Source: Beijerinckiaceae bacterium
GTDB taxonomy: Bacteria > Pseudomonadota > Alphaproteobacteria > Rhizobiales > Beijerinckiaceae
Direction of reading: 5' to 3'
DNA: 5,461 bases
Assembly (NCBI GenBank): GCA_947380915.1
Contig: CANCSY010000219.1
Coordinates: 1-5,461, forward strand
Part shown: piece after piece, positions 1-5,461 of the stretch
How the letters are laid out: every line of letters begins with the position of its first letter
How positions within the stretch are numbered: the stretch's first letter is position 1
The notes under the pieces: model-generated
What the model saw: the letters and a program-made list of their open reading frames with translations, nothing else
What the model was told of the DNA's origin: nothing
Database searches by the model: none
Position numbers and translations under genes: made by a program

Positions 1-644
1 GAGGCGATCACCGCGTTGAAATTGTGCTTGCCCGCATATTCGATGGTCTCCTTCGACCCGGTGAAGGGAATCCAGATGGAGGGATGGGGCTGCTGATAGG
101 GGCGCGGCCAGATGGAGATATCCTTGTGCTGCCAGAACTTGCCCTCATATGAGAAGAGCTTCTGGGTCCAGGCGCCCAGAACGATCTCCATGCCCTCTTC
201 GAAGCGCGCCCGCGATTCCGACATGGGCACATTGTAGACCCGGTACTCGCGCGGCACGCCACGCGCAAAGCCGGCCATGACGCGGCCACGCGAGATGCAA
301 TCCACCACCGCCAGTTCCTCGGCGATGCGCAGAGGGGTGTGCAGAGGCAGCAGATTGCCCAGCATCAGCAGCTTCAGATTCTTCGTGCGCTGGGCGGCGA
401 GCGCAGAGAACATGTTGGGGGAGTTCATCAGCCCGTGGGGCGTGGTGTGATGCTCGTTGAGGCCGAGGCCATCGAAGCCCAGGCGCTCCATCTCCTCCCA
501 GATCTCGAAATGCTCCTCATAGGTGCGCGCCGCCACCTCCGGGTCGAAATGCTCGCCGGACAAGGGATAGGGCAGATAGCGGTCAGGCTTGGCGAAATCG
601 AAATGCCGGTCGTAGGCCAGAAGATCGAAAACGAAAACACGCAT
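1..644 (-). CDS. LLM class flavin-dependent oxidoreductase (luciferase-like monooxygenase), C-terminus cut by window edge
   Basis: The frame reads 214 codons without a stop from ATG at 644 to the left edge, so roughly the C-terminal third to half of a usual 330-380 residue protein is missing. The start MRVFVFDLL opens a first beta strand. Residues 58-80 hold the family-typical GLGLNEHH (residues 60-67) and the SPNMF that follows. LLMLGNLLPLHTPLRIAEE (92-110) and SRGRVMAGFARG (118-129) match the conserved core strands of bacterial-luciferase-like TIM barrels. In this family, reduced FMN or F420 is used to oxidise a small organic substrate in the cytoplasm; the substrate here is unknown. AGGGAA at 654-659, nine bases upstream, supports the start. 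It lies 131 bases downstream of the peroxidase gene on the same strand. Family membership is firm; FMN versus F420 use and monooxygenase versus reductase activity are not decided. Confidence 0.93.
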   Translation of the reverse strand, partial: MRVFVFDLLAYDRHFDFAKPDRYLPYPLSGEHFDPEVAARTYEEHFEIWEEMERLGFDGLGLNEHHTTPHGLMNSPNMFSALAAQRTKNLKLLMLGNLLPLHTPLRIAEELAVVDCISRGRVMAGFARGVPREYRVYNVPMSESRARFEEGMEIVLGAWTQKLFSYEGKFWQHKDISIWPRPYQQPHPSIWIPFTGSKETIEYAGKHNFNAVIA

Positions 645-775
645 GATGGCTACTTCCCTTGATATTGTTCGCCCGCTTTGCGCAGGATCTGATCATGGAA
701 AAACTGTATCGCGAACCTGTTGCTGCGCCAAGAAACCGTTGATGGCGACGGCGAAGCCCGCAAGGCGCCCGCCCG
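645..775 (-). other. Intergenic spacer between peroxidase and LLM oxidoreductase genes
   Basis: This 131-base gap contains the Shine-Dalgarno-like AGGGAA at 654-659 for the LLM gene. I see no convincing hairpin with a T-run after the peroxidase stop and no clear sigma70 boxes. A loose TTGGCG followed 15 bases later by GATACA on the minus strand has poor spacing and is not called as a promoter. The short open frames across it look like chance. Confidence 0.5.
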
Positions 776-1261
776 TCAATTCCCCAGCAAGGCCTCGACA
801 TCGCCCTTCAGGGCTGCGGGCGTGGTCGTGGGCGCGTAACGCTCGACCACCCTGCCCTCCTTGTCGACCAGGAACTTGGAGAAATTCCATTTGATCGCCT
901 CGATGCCCAGCAGGCCAGACTTCTCGCTCTTGAGAAAGTCGTAAAGCGGATGGGCGCTCGGCCCATTCACATCGATCTTGGCGAACATCGGGAAAGTGAC
1001 ATGGTAGCTCAGGGAGCAGAAGCGCGCGATTTCCTGCGCGTCACCGGGCTCCTGCTGACCAAACTGGTTGCAGGGAAACCCGAGCACGGCGAAGCCGCGC
1101 GGCGCCAGTTCCTCGTAAAGCTTCTCAAGCCCGGCATATTGCGAGGTGAACCCGCATTTGCTGGCGGTGTTGACGATGAGCAGCACCTTGCCGCGAAAAT
1201 CGGCGAGGGACACATCCTCACCCGAGAGGGCCTTGGCCGTGAAATCATGGACGCTGGTCAT
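776..1261 (-). CDS. Glutathione peroxidase family protein (cysteine type, probably thioredoxin-dependent)
   Basis: The product has 161 residues, the normal length of a bacterial GPx/BtuE-type peroxidase. It reduces hydrogen peroxide and organic or lipid hydroperoxides in the cytoplasm; no signal peptide is seen. The fold signature is intact: VNTASKCGF with peroxidatic Cys36, FPCNQFGQQEPG with catalytic Gln70 and Cys64, and KWNF with Trp125 and Asn126. Cys82 in ARFCSL sits where the resolving cysteine lies in thioredoxin-dependent members such as yeast Gpx3 (Cys36/64/82), so thioredoxin rather than glutathione is the likely reductant. The ATG at 1261 is chosen because AGGAGA lies five bases upstream at 1267-1272; an in-frame TTG at 1294 would add eleven residues that the family lacks. 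The gene starts 42 bases after the binding-protein-like gene and probably shares its transcript. Confidence 0.95.
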   Translation of the reverse strand: MTSVHDFTAKALSGEDVSLADFRGKVLLIVNTASKCGFTSQYAGLEKLYEELAPRGFAVLGFPCNQFGQQEPGDAQEIARFCSLSYHVTFPMFAKIDVNGPSAHPLYDFLKSEKSGLLGIEAIKWNFSKFLVDKEGRVVERYAPTTTPAALKGDVEALLGN

Positions 1262-1266
1262 GGGGG

Positions 1267-1272
1267 TCTCCT
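1267..1272 (-). promoter_or_regulatory. Ribosome binding site of the glutathione peroxidase gene
   Basis: The minus strand reads AGGAGA, then CCCCC, then ATG at 1261. This fixes the ATG, rather than the upstream in-frame TTG at 1294, as the start. Confidence 0.75.
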
Positions 1273-1303
1273 GGACGAGGCTGTTAAAGGGCAAGGCTTG
1301 AAA

Positions 1304-2230
1304 TCAGGGCGTCCAGTACTGGCTGAACTGCGTGGCGACCACATCCTCATAGGCCACCGGCTCCTTGAGAAGCCCCATGTGCATCTGGAACTCCACCATG
1401 CCCGCCACGAATTCGCGACTGATCGAGGCGTCGTAATAAGGCAGATCGCGCGCCACCACATCGGCGATCAACTCCGCTTCCTCAGCCGGAAACAACTTGC
1501 GGCCAACTTTGGTCGCCAGCGACACATCGGCCTTGAGCGCCTGCTGGGTCTTGACCAGCGCGCGCACGGCGGCGGCCACCGCATCAGGATGCTTCTCGAT
1601 CATGGCGTCGGAGGTGATCAGCGCCGACATCGTATAGTGCAGCGCCTTGGGCGGACCATCGCCGCGCCGGGCGTCGATCACCATCGTGCCTGCGCCGCTG
1701 CGCACCGCCACTTCCGCGCCCATGCCATTGGCCCAGAAGCCATCGATGAGCCCGGCCTCCAGCGCCTTGGCGGCGGCGACGCCGAAATTCTTCTTCTCGC
1801 CGAGGAAGGCGGCTGGCACCGGCACGATCTGGATCTTGTCGCGGGCTTCATCGAGACCGGACTCCACCAGGAGCTGCTTCAATCCAAGCTCCACCAACGG
1901 AGCGGCGCCGATCTTGAGACCCTTGATGGCGTCGATGTCGCCCTTCTTCGCACCGAGATCGGACCGCAGAATCAGGAACCAATAGGTGTTCTGCGCCTGC
2001 GCGGCGACGAGCTTGGCGCCCTTCCAGCCCGGGAAGGCGAAGGGCGTGCTGTGGGCGGAGCCGCCAACGAACTGAATGTCCCCATCACGCAGGACTTCGA
2101 GGCTGCGGTTGACCGGAAAGATCAACTCCAGCTCCATGTCGAGGCCCTCCTTCGCAAAGAAGCCCAACTCCACCGCTGCGGCCACGGGAAAGTAGGAATT
2201 GGAAATCATGTCGGGAATGGCGATTTTCAT
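1304..2230 (-). CDS. NMT1/THI5-like substrate-binding protein without signal peptide
   Basis: The product has 308 residues and looks like a periplasmic-binding-protein fold of the SsuA/TauA/NMT1 group. The N-terminal strand MKIAIPD is followed by ELGFFAKEGLDMEL (21-34), the typical 'companion helix' of these ABC uptake receptors. IKGLKIGAAPLVE (102-114) and DGFWANGMGAEVAVRSGAG (163-181) match the hinge and second lobe. Relatives bind sulfonates, taurine, nitrate or pyrimidine precursors; the ligand here is unknown. It begins straight at the first strand, with no hydrophobic leader. Upstream in frame there are only 12 codons with no ATG, GTG or TTG before a TGA at 2267-2269, so no exported form can be encoded from this frame. 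It has no cysteine, which excludes a lipoprotein and the cysteine-rich motif of yeast THI5. No permease or ATPase gene adjoins it. It may be a cytoplasmic ligand binder or enzyme. Fold assignment is strong; role is inferred. Confidence 0.85.
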   Translation of the reverse strand: MKIAIPDMISNSYFPVAAAVELGFFAKEGLDMELELIFPVNRSLEVLRDGDIQFVGGSAHSTPFAFPGWKGAKLVAAQAQNTYWFLILRSDLGAKKGDIDAIKGLKIGAAPLVELGLKQLLVESGLDEARDKIQIVPVPAAFLGEKKNFGVAAAKALEAGLIDGFWANGMGAEVAVRSGAGTMVIDARRGDGPPKALHYTMSALITSDAMIEKHPDAVAAAVRALVKTQQALKADVSLATKVGRKLFPAEEAELIADVVARDLPYYDASISREFVAGMVEFQMHMGLLKEPVAYEDVVATQFSQYWTP

Positions 2231-2235
2231 TCTGG

Positions 2236-2240
2236 CTCCT
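2236..2240 (-). promoter_or_regulatory. Ribosome binding site of the binding-protein-like gene
   Basis: The minus strand reads AGGAG, five bases, then ATG at 2230. This good match at ideal spacing confirms a start that leaves the protein without a leader peptide. Confidence 0.8.
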
Positions 2241-2269
2241 GAAAGCGTCTGCTGATGTTGATACGATCA

Positions 2270-2292
2270 GGCGCTGGAGTTGGAGCAGCGCC
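2270..2292 (-). repeat. Inverted repeat, 7-bp arms, upstream of the binding-protein-like gene
   Basis: GGCGCTG at 2270-2276 is perfectly complementary to CAGCGCC at 2286-2292, with a nine-base loop. As RNA on the minus strand it forms a GC-rich hairpin about 40 bases before the start codon. The following bases (TGATCGTATC) are not T-rich, so it is not a standard terminator. It could be a weak terminator for azlCD, a 5'-UTR structure, an operator, or chance in GC-rich DNA. Confidence 0.4.
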
Positions 2293-2389
2293 CGCAATGA
2301 GGATTCCGTCGTCCGGGCCTTCCCTGCTCCCTCGTCCCGGCAGGTAACAGCAGCCCGCCAGCATGGTCAATGGAGGCTCCTGCATGCCC

Positions 2390-2737
2390 CTACCCGGCCC
2401 AATAACCCGCCGCGATGATCGCCGCCTCGCCCGCCACGATGGCGGCGAAGAGGGAGCGGCGGATCAGGAAAAAGGCGATCATGCCCACCGCCAGCGGACC
2501 TATCCGACCCCAGAGCGGCAGGGTCGCCAGCGCGCCGTTGGGGGAGAGCAGAAGCTTTCCCACGACCCCTGCGAGCAAGGCCGTGGCCACCGCGCGGACC
2601 CAGGCCAGCCAGGGCGAGGATTCGTCGATCCCCCGCGCCAGAAACACTGACAGCATTCGCCAGACCTCGCTGGGCAGGAAGCCGAAAAAGATCAGCACCA
2701 GCCAGGGCCAGAGGCCGTGATCGTAGACTTCGCTCAT
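2390..2737 (-). CDS. azlD: AzlD family branched-chain amino acid transport subunit
   Basis: The product has 115 residues, the usual size of AzlD/YgaH. It is almost wholly hydrophobic, with four likely membrane segments at about 10-33, 44-64, 76-94 and 96-113. The early LPSEVWRML (21-29) sits where the family has its conserved segment after the first helix. AzlD is the small subunit that works with AzlC in the inner membrane; characterised relatives (AzlCD in Bacillus, YgaZH in E. coli) export branched-chain amino acids and analogues. Its ATG overlaps the azlC stop codon as ATGA (2734-2737), so translation is probably coupled; GAGGG lies seven bases upstream of the ATG. The substrate in this organism is inferred from family only. 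Confidence 0.88.
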   Translation of the reverse strand: MSEVYDHGLWPWLVLIFFGFLPSEVWRMLSVFLARGIDESSPWLAWVRAVATALLAGVVGKLLLSPNGALATLPLWGRIGPLAVGMIAFFLIRRSLFAAIVAGEAAIIAAGYWAG

Positions 2738-3510
2738 AAGCGCGCCCTCGCGTCGAGGTGACGCTGGATGAGCCAGGCACCGGTGCCTGCAGTGAGGCCC
2801 AGAACCATGAGATCGAGGCCGCGCGGGGCGAAGGCCTCAGTCAGGGGCGCGGCCGCCAGGCCCAGAACCAGCGCCCAGCCATCGATGGGGCGCTTGGCGT
2901 TGCGGGTGAGCGTGGCGACGAAATAGATCGGCGTCATGAAAAGCCCCGCCGCCAGAGGGCGCGGCAACTCGCCGATGAGCAGAAAACCGACTGCTGTGGA
3001 GATGGAGGTTCCGACAAAGCAGATCAAGGAGAAGCCGAAGAAAAAAGCCATCCGCCCGTCGCGCGGCACGAGCGGGATGCGCCGCATGCCCTCGGCCCAG
3101 ACGGTGACGGCGATGCAATGGGCCGCCAGCATCAGGGTGGGCAGACTGGTTCGTTTGGTGCGCAGCATGGGCAGCAAGGAGACGACCATGGGCACGAAAC
3201 GGACTGACGAGAGCGAGATCGTCAGGGCGATCACCGGCCAGCTCGTCTTGGCCGCCACAGCGCCGAAAAACAGCACCTGCGCCGGGCCTGCCCAGAGCAG
3301 AATGGTCGAGGCGACCGCGATTTCGACGGAAAAGCCGGCGTCCCGGGCGAGGCCCCCGACGCTCAACAGGCTCACCGCCACGACCAGCATGGGGCCGGAC
3401 ATGGCTTGTCTCATTCCTTCCGTGAACCAGCCGGAACGGCTGCGGCCGCCGAGATCGTCGGCGTCCTCAGCCATTATGGCGGGATCGGGAAGGGATTGGG
3501 CGCCGGACAT
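2734..3510 (-). CDS. azlC: AzlC family branched-chain amino acid exporter, large subunit
   Basis: From the ATG at 3510 the product has 258 residues, slightly longer than a typical AzlC because of an N-terminal tail of about 28 polar residues. The core begins at WFTEGMRQA and then shows a run of hydrophobic helices (about 38-55, 64-86, 92-114, 121-140, 153-180, 184-203, 209-224, 232-250). WAGPAQ at 73-78 matches the family FAG-x-x-Q motif, and Arg104 in SSVRF matches the arginine after the next helix. With AzlD it should form an inner-membrane exporter of branched-chain amino acids or analogues. The start is uncertain: in-frame TTG at 3546, ATG at 3510 and ATG at 3474 all lack a good ribosome binding site. 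I chose 3510 as an ATG close to the previous gene's end. No regulator gene of the Lrp type is adjacent. Confidence 0.87.
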   Translation of the reverse strand: MSGAQSLPDPAIMAEDADDLGGRSRSGWFTEGMRQAMSGPMLVVAVSLLSVGGLARDAGFSVEIAVASTILLWAGPAQVLFFGAVAAKTSWPVIALTISLSSVRFVPMVVSLLPMLRTKRTSLPTLMLAAHCIAVTVWAEGMRRIPLVPRDGRMAFFFGFSLICFVGTSISTAVGFLLIGELPRPLAAGLFMTPIYFVATLTRNAKRPIDGWALVLGLAAAPLTEAFAPRGLDLMVLGLTAGTGAWLIQRHLDARARL

Positions 3511-3550
3511 GCGCGCAAGGGTGCGCCATGGGGCCGCATTTTGCAACGCG

Positions 3551-3574
3551 ACCGCAGGCGAACCGCCTAGCGGT
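3551..3574 (-). terminator. Stem-loop across the stop codon of the DUF6481-type gene, possible terminator or attenuating hairpin
   Basis: On the minus strand, ACCGC-T-AGGCG pairs with CGCCT-GCGGT around a GTT loop, giving ten base pairs with a single bulged T. The TAG stop codon (3567-3569) lies inside the left arm. No T-run follows, so a standard rho-independent terminator is not supported. It may still limit read-through into azlC or protect the 3' end of the upstream message. The hairpin itself is plainly seen; its function is inferred. Confidence 0.45.
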
Positions 3575-4010
3575 AGCGGTCGATGGCGCCCTTGCGCTCG
3601 ACCTTGCGGGCCTTGCGGGCGGCGTAGCGCGCGTCGCGCTCGGCCTTCTTTTCCACTTCGAGCATGGCCTTCAGCTCGATCTCCTCGGCGGCGAGGCGCT
3701 CGCGCTCGGCAGCTTCCCGAATCTCGGTTTCCGTCCGCTCGGCGTCAGCGCGGGCCTTGGCCTCCTTGGCGGCGAGGGCTTCGGCGGCGAGGCGCTTCTG
3801 GGTCTCGATCTCTTCGAGACGGCGGGCCTCGGCGCGCTCGGCTTCGCGAATCTTGCGAGCCTCGATCACGGCCTTGCGTTCGGCCTCGCGCTGCTGCACG
3901 GCCGGGTCATCTGCGGGCGGGCGAGCGCGGAATTTTTCCACCAGAGCCTGACGGGCCTTGGCGGCGGTAGCTTGGCGGTCTTGGTAATTCTGTCCGGGTA
4001 ACGGAGGCAT
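3567..4010 (-). CDS. DUF6481-type small charged coiled-coil protein
   Basis: From the ATG at 4010 the product has 147 residues. Residues 8-37, with NYQDR, ALVEKFRARP and DDPA, match my memory of the N-terminal signature of the alphaproteobacterial family DUF6481. Residues 38-128 are almost entirely Glu, Ala, Lys and Arg, a long single helix or coiled coil. The tail (126-147) is strongly basic with YAARKARK. There is no cysteine, tryptophan, signal peptide or membrane segment. Its function is unknown; the basic tail could touch nucleic acid, but that is speculation. An in-frame ATG at 4109 would add 33 residues of different composition, with AGGA only three bases from it. The family start, just before the NYQDR segment, favours 4010, although that ATG has no clear ribosome binding site. 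The gene follows thiL on the same strand. Confidence 0.8.
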   Translation of the reverse strand: MPPLPGQNYQDRQATAAKARQALVEKFRARPPADDPAVQQREAERKAVIEARKIREAERAEARRLEEIETQKRLAAEALAAKEAKARADAERTETEIREAAERERLAAEEIELKAMLEVEKKAERDARYAARKARKVERKGAIDRYR

Positions 4011-4114
4011 TGCGGTCCATTCGATTGGGTTGAGGGGTGGTTCCTGCCACAAATGCGCGCCCACAACAACCTTTGAGGACGCAGGGCGGGAATGCGCGGT
4101 GGAGATCATGGTTC

Positions 4115-4127
4115 CTGACCAGGTCAG
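4115..4127. repeat. 13-base palindrome at the thiL stop codon
   Basis: CTGACC (4115-4120), one central A, and GGTCAG (4122-4127) form a perfect inverted repeat that includes the TGA stop of thiL (4124-4126). It lies about 105 bases upstream of the preferred start of the DUF6481-type gene, or just before the alternative start at 4109. It could be an operator, a short hairpin, or chance. Confidence 0.4.
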
Positions 4128-5107
4128 AAGTGACTGAAGCTCCCCCGGGCGAAGCTCATATCGGCCCCATCGGCGCCGATGAACCGGGGCGGCCCGGCGC
4201 CGGCGACGGCCTCGCCGATGAGGGTCAGCGGCACGCCAGCGGCAAGCGCATCTTCCTGCAGGGCCTTGGCCTTTTGCGGCGGGGCGGCGACCAGAAGCTC
4301 ATAGTCGTCGCCGCCGGTCATGGCGGTTTCGAAAAGGGCGGGCTCCATGGCGATGGCCTCGTGCGCGGCCTGAGACAAAGGCGCATCACAAAGACGAATG
4401 ATGGCGCTGACACCTGACGCTTTCAGCATTTTCGCCACATCGCCCACCAGCCCGTCCGACACATCCATGCCCGCGCTGGCGTGCTCGCGCAGCACAGGGG
4501 CCAGGGCGAGTCGGGGCTGGGGATCGAGATAGCGCGCGAGCAGATGCGCGCAGGCGCCCTGTGAGAGGGCCGCGAAGCGTTGCGGCGCAAGGCGCGCCTG
4601 CAAACCCAAGGCCGAATCCCCGATGGCGCCCGAGGCGAAGATCAGATCCCCCGCCCGCACGCCCGTGCGGGGCACCATGCGGCCTGTGGGCGCCGTGCCC
4701 AGGGCGGTCACGCTGACCATGGCGGGCCCCGGCGTCTTCACGGTGTCGCCGCCCAGCAGCGGAACGCCCCAGCGCAGCGCGTCTTCACCAAGCCCCTGCG
4801 CGAAACGCGCGATCCAGTCGGTCTCGACGCCGATGGGCAGGGCGAGCGCCAGCAGGAAGCCCAGGGGATCGGCGCCCTTGGCGGCGAGATCGGAGAGATT
4901 CACCCGCAGGGCCTTGCGCGCGATGGCCTCAGGGGGATCGTCAGCAAAGAAATGCACGCCCGCCACCAGCGCATCCTTGGTGAGGATGAGGTCGCAGCCC
5001 GGCGGCGGCGTCAGGCAGGCGGCGTCGTCTTTCAGGCCAAGCGCGCCCGGCCCCGCGATGGGCGCGAAGAAACGGGCGATGAGATCGTCTTCGCTGATCG
5101 CTCCCAT
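4124..5107 (-). CDS. thiL: Thiamine-monophosphate kinase
   Basis: The 327-residue product has normal length for ThiL, the cytoplasmic enzyme that phosphorylates thiamine monophosphate with ATP to give thiamine diphosphate, the active cofactor. It shows the PurM/AIR-synthase-like two-domain layout. LKDDAA (25-30) and TKDALVAGVHF (43-53) supply acidic metal- and phosphate-binding residues. NLSDLAAKGADP (70-81), LGGDT (118-122) and GDSALGL (163-169) follow. The second domain holds MDVSDGL (214-220) and TGGDDYELL (264-272). All expected motifs are present, so the enzyme should be active. The ATG at 5107 is preceded by GAGG at a six-base spacing. It starts 15 bases after the nusB stop, an order commonly seen in alphaproteobacteria, and is probably co-transcribed with it. 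No TPP riboswitch is visible in the short gap. Confidence 0.97.
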   Translation of the reverse strand: MGAISEDDLIARFFAPIAGPGALGLKDDAACLTPPPGCDLILTKDALVAGVHFFADDPPEAIARKALRVNLSDLAAKGADPLGFLLALALPIGVETDWIARFAQGLGEDALRWGVPLLGGDTVKTPGPAMVSVTALGTAPTGRMVPRTGVRAGDLIFASGAIGDSALGLQARLAPQRFAALSQGACAHLLARYLDPQPRLALAPVLREHASAGMDVSDGLVGDVAKMLKASGVSAIIRLCDAPLSQAAHEAIAMEPALFETAMTGGDDYELLVAAPPQKAKALQEDALAAGVPLTLIGEAVAGAGPPRFIGADGADMSFARGSFSHF

Positions 5108-5122
5108 GGCGCGCCTCGCGGG

Positions 5123-5461
5123 TTATTCCTGAAAATCGCTGGCGCGCAGCTTGCGGGCGAGCGCGTCGAGCACGGCGTTGGTCATGCCCACTTCGTCGCG
5201 GGCGAGGAAGGCGGCGGCCACGTCCACATATTCGGTAATGACCACGCGGGCGGGAATATCCTTGCGCTTCTTCAGTTCATAGGCGCCCGCGCGCAGCACG
5301 GCGCGCATGACGGCCTCGACCCGGCGGAGCGGCCAGCCGTCCTGCAGGGTCGTGTCGATCTCCGTATCCAGCGCGCGCTGGTCGGCGAGCACGCCGTTCA
5401 GCACATCGCGAAAGAACTCGATCTCGGCGGGCTTGTACTGATCGCCATCGACTTCGCGGCC
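5123..5461 (-). CDS. nusB: Transcription antitermination factor NusB, N-terminus cut by window edge
   Basis: The frame is open from the right edge and gives the last 112-113 residues of NusB, a small all-helical cytoplasmic protein. With NusE (ribosomal protein S10) it binds boxA RNA and supports antitermination of rRNA operons. The visible part contains EFFRDVLNGV, GWPLRRVEAVMRAVLRAGAYEL, split here as GWPLRRVEAVM and RAVLRAGAYEL, then VVITEYVDVAAAF and NAVLDALARKLR. These match the conserved C-terminal helices. About 30-50 N-terminal residues with most of the RNA-binding arginines are missing. An internal GTG at 5404 is not the start, because conserved sequence continues upstream to the edge. 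thiL follows after 15 bases. Confidence 0.95.
   Translation of the reverse strand, partial: GREVDGDQYKPAEIEFFRDVLNGVLADQRALDTEIDTTLQDGWPLRRVEAVMRAVLRAGAYELKKRKDIPARVVITEYVDVAAAFLARDEVGMTNAVLDALARKLRASDFQE

Larger units (their letters stand above)
2231..2389 (-). other. Intergenic region between azlD and the binding-protein-like gene, probable promoter region
   Basis: At 159 bases this is the longest gap in the window and the likeliest place for a transcript to end and a new one to begin. It holds the inverted repeat at 2270-2292. It also holds a TTGACC (2365-2370) with a weak TTACCT (2342-2347) 17 bases downstream on the minus strand, which could be a -35/-10 pair; the -10 match is poor. No terminator with a T-run is visible. 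A shorter inverted repeat, CTGAT (2252-2256) and ATCAG (2266-2270), lies closer to the start codon. Confidence 0.4.

Noticed and set aside
1262..1294. Eleven-residue N-terminal extension of the peroxidase from a TTG
   Set aside because: The ATG at 1261 has an AGGAGA five bases upstream and matches the usual family start; the TTG has neither.
950..2242. Open frame of 430 codons on the plus strand
   Set aside because: It lies wholly opposite two well-recognised minus-strand genes (peroxidase and binding-like protein). The translation is rich in His, Arg and Gly with no recognisable fold, as expected from antisense frames in GC-rich DNA.
2342..2370. TTGACC ... TTACCT as a sigma70 promoter for the binding-like gene
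   Set aside because: The -35 and 17-base spacing are good, but the -10 matches only two of six positions, so it is not listed as a feature of its own.
3585..3900. Repetitive look (gcg/ctc/ggc-rich runs) that might suggest a tandem repeat
   Set aside because: No unit recurs at a fixed length; the pattern comes from the Glu, Ala, Arg and Lys codons of a coiled coil.
2936..3970. Open frame of 344 codons on the plus strand
   Set aside because: It runs antisense through azlC and the DUF6481-type gene, and its second half is Arg/Pro/Ala-rich with no family resemblance.
3528..4001. Plus-strand frame with Leu/Gly/Ala-rich translation that might look like a membrane protein
   Set aside because: It is the complement of Glu/Ala/Lys/Arg coiled-coil codons of the DUF6481-type gene; the apparent hydrophobicity is an artefact of that composition.
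4011..4109. 33-residue N-terminal extension of the DUF6481-type protein
   Set aside because: The family begins just before the NYQDR segment and the extension does not resemble it. It is kept only as an alternative because the ATG at 4109 has an AGGA, though too close at three bases.
1..5461. tRNA, rRNA, CRISPR array, insertion sequence or riboswitch
   Set aside because: I saw no cloverleaf, no regularly spaced repeats, no transposase-like frame and no terminal inverted repeats; the 15-base gap before thiL is too short for a TPP riboswitch.

Overview
This window is a stretch of high-GC chromosome (about two thirds G+C by eye). The nusB-thiL pair at the right edge, followed by a DUF6481-type gene, suggests an alphaproteobacterium, most plausibly of the order Hyphomicrobiales. 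That assignment rests on recognised protein families and gene order, not on any search. All eight genes are on the minus strand, so transcription runs from right to left. The left edge cuts one gene and the right edge cuts another. No gene-free stretch exceeds about 160 bases.

Right part (5461 down to about 3567): the C-terminal part of nusB (transcription antitermination factor), then thiL (thiamine-monophosphate kinase) 15 bases later, then a short, highly charged, predicted coiled-coil protein of the DUF6481 type. This is a housekeeping block. A 13-base palindrome sits on the thiL stop codon, and a strong stem-loop sits across the stop codon of the DUF6481 gene.

Middle (about 3510 to 2390): an azlC-azlD pair, with stop and start overlapping as ATGA. 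They encode the large and small subunits of a predicted branched-chain amino acid exporter.

Left part (2230 to 1): a solute-binding-protein-like gene of the NMT1/THI5 (SsuA/TauA-like) superfamily, a cysteine-type glutathione peroxidase, and the N-terminal 214 codons of a luciferase-like (LLM class) flavin-dependent oxidoreductase. The binding-protein-like product has no signal peptide, and an in-frame stop 13 codons upstream of its start, with no start codon in between, rules out a longer N-terminus. No permease or ATPase gene is visible next to it. The trio resembles an accessory catabolic or redox cluster, but its substrate cannot be read from the sequence.

I found no mobile element, CRISPR array, tRNA or rRNA. 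Nothing here clearly amounts to an undescribed system. The best leads are the leaderless binding protein with its monooxygenase and peroxidase neighbours, and the DUF6481 gene with its flanking inverted repeats.
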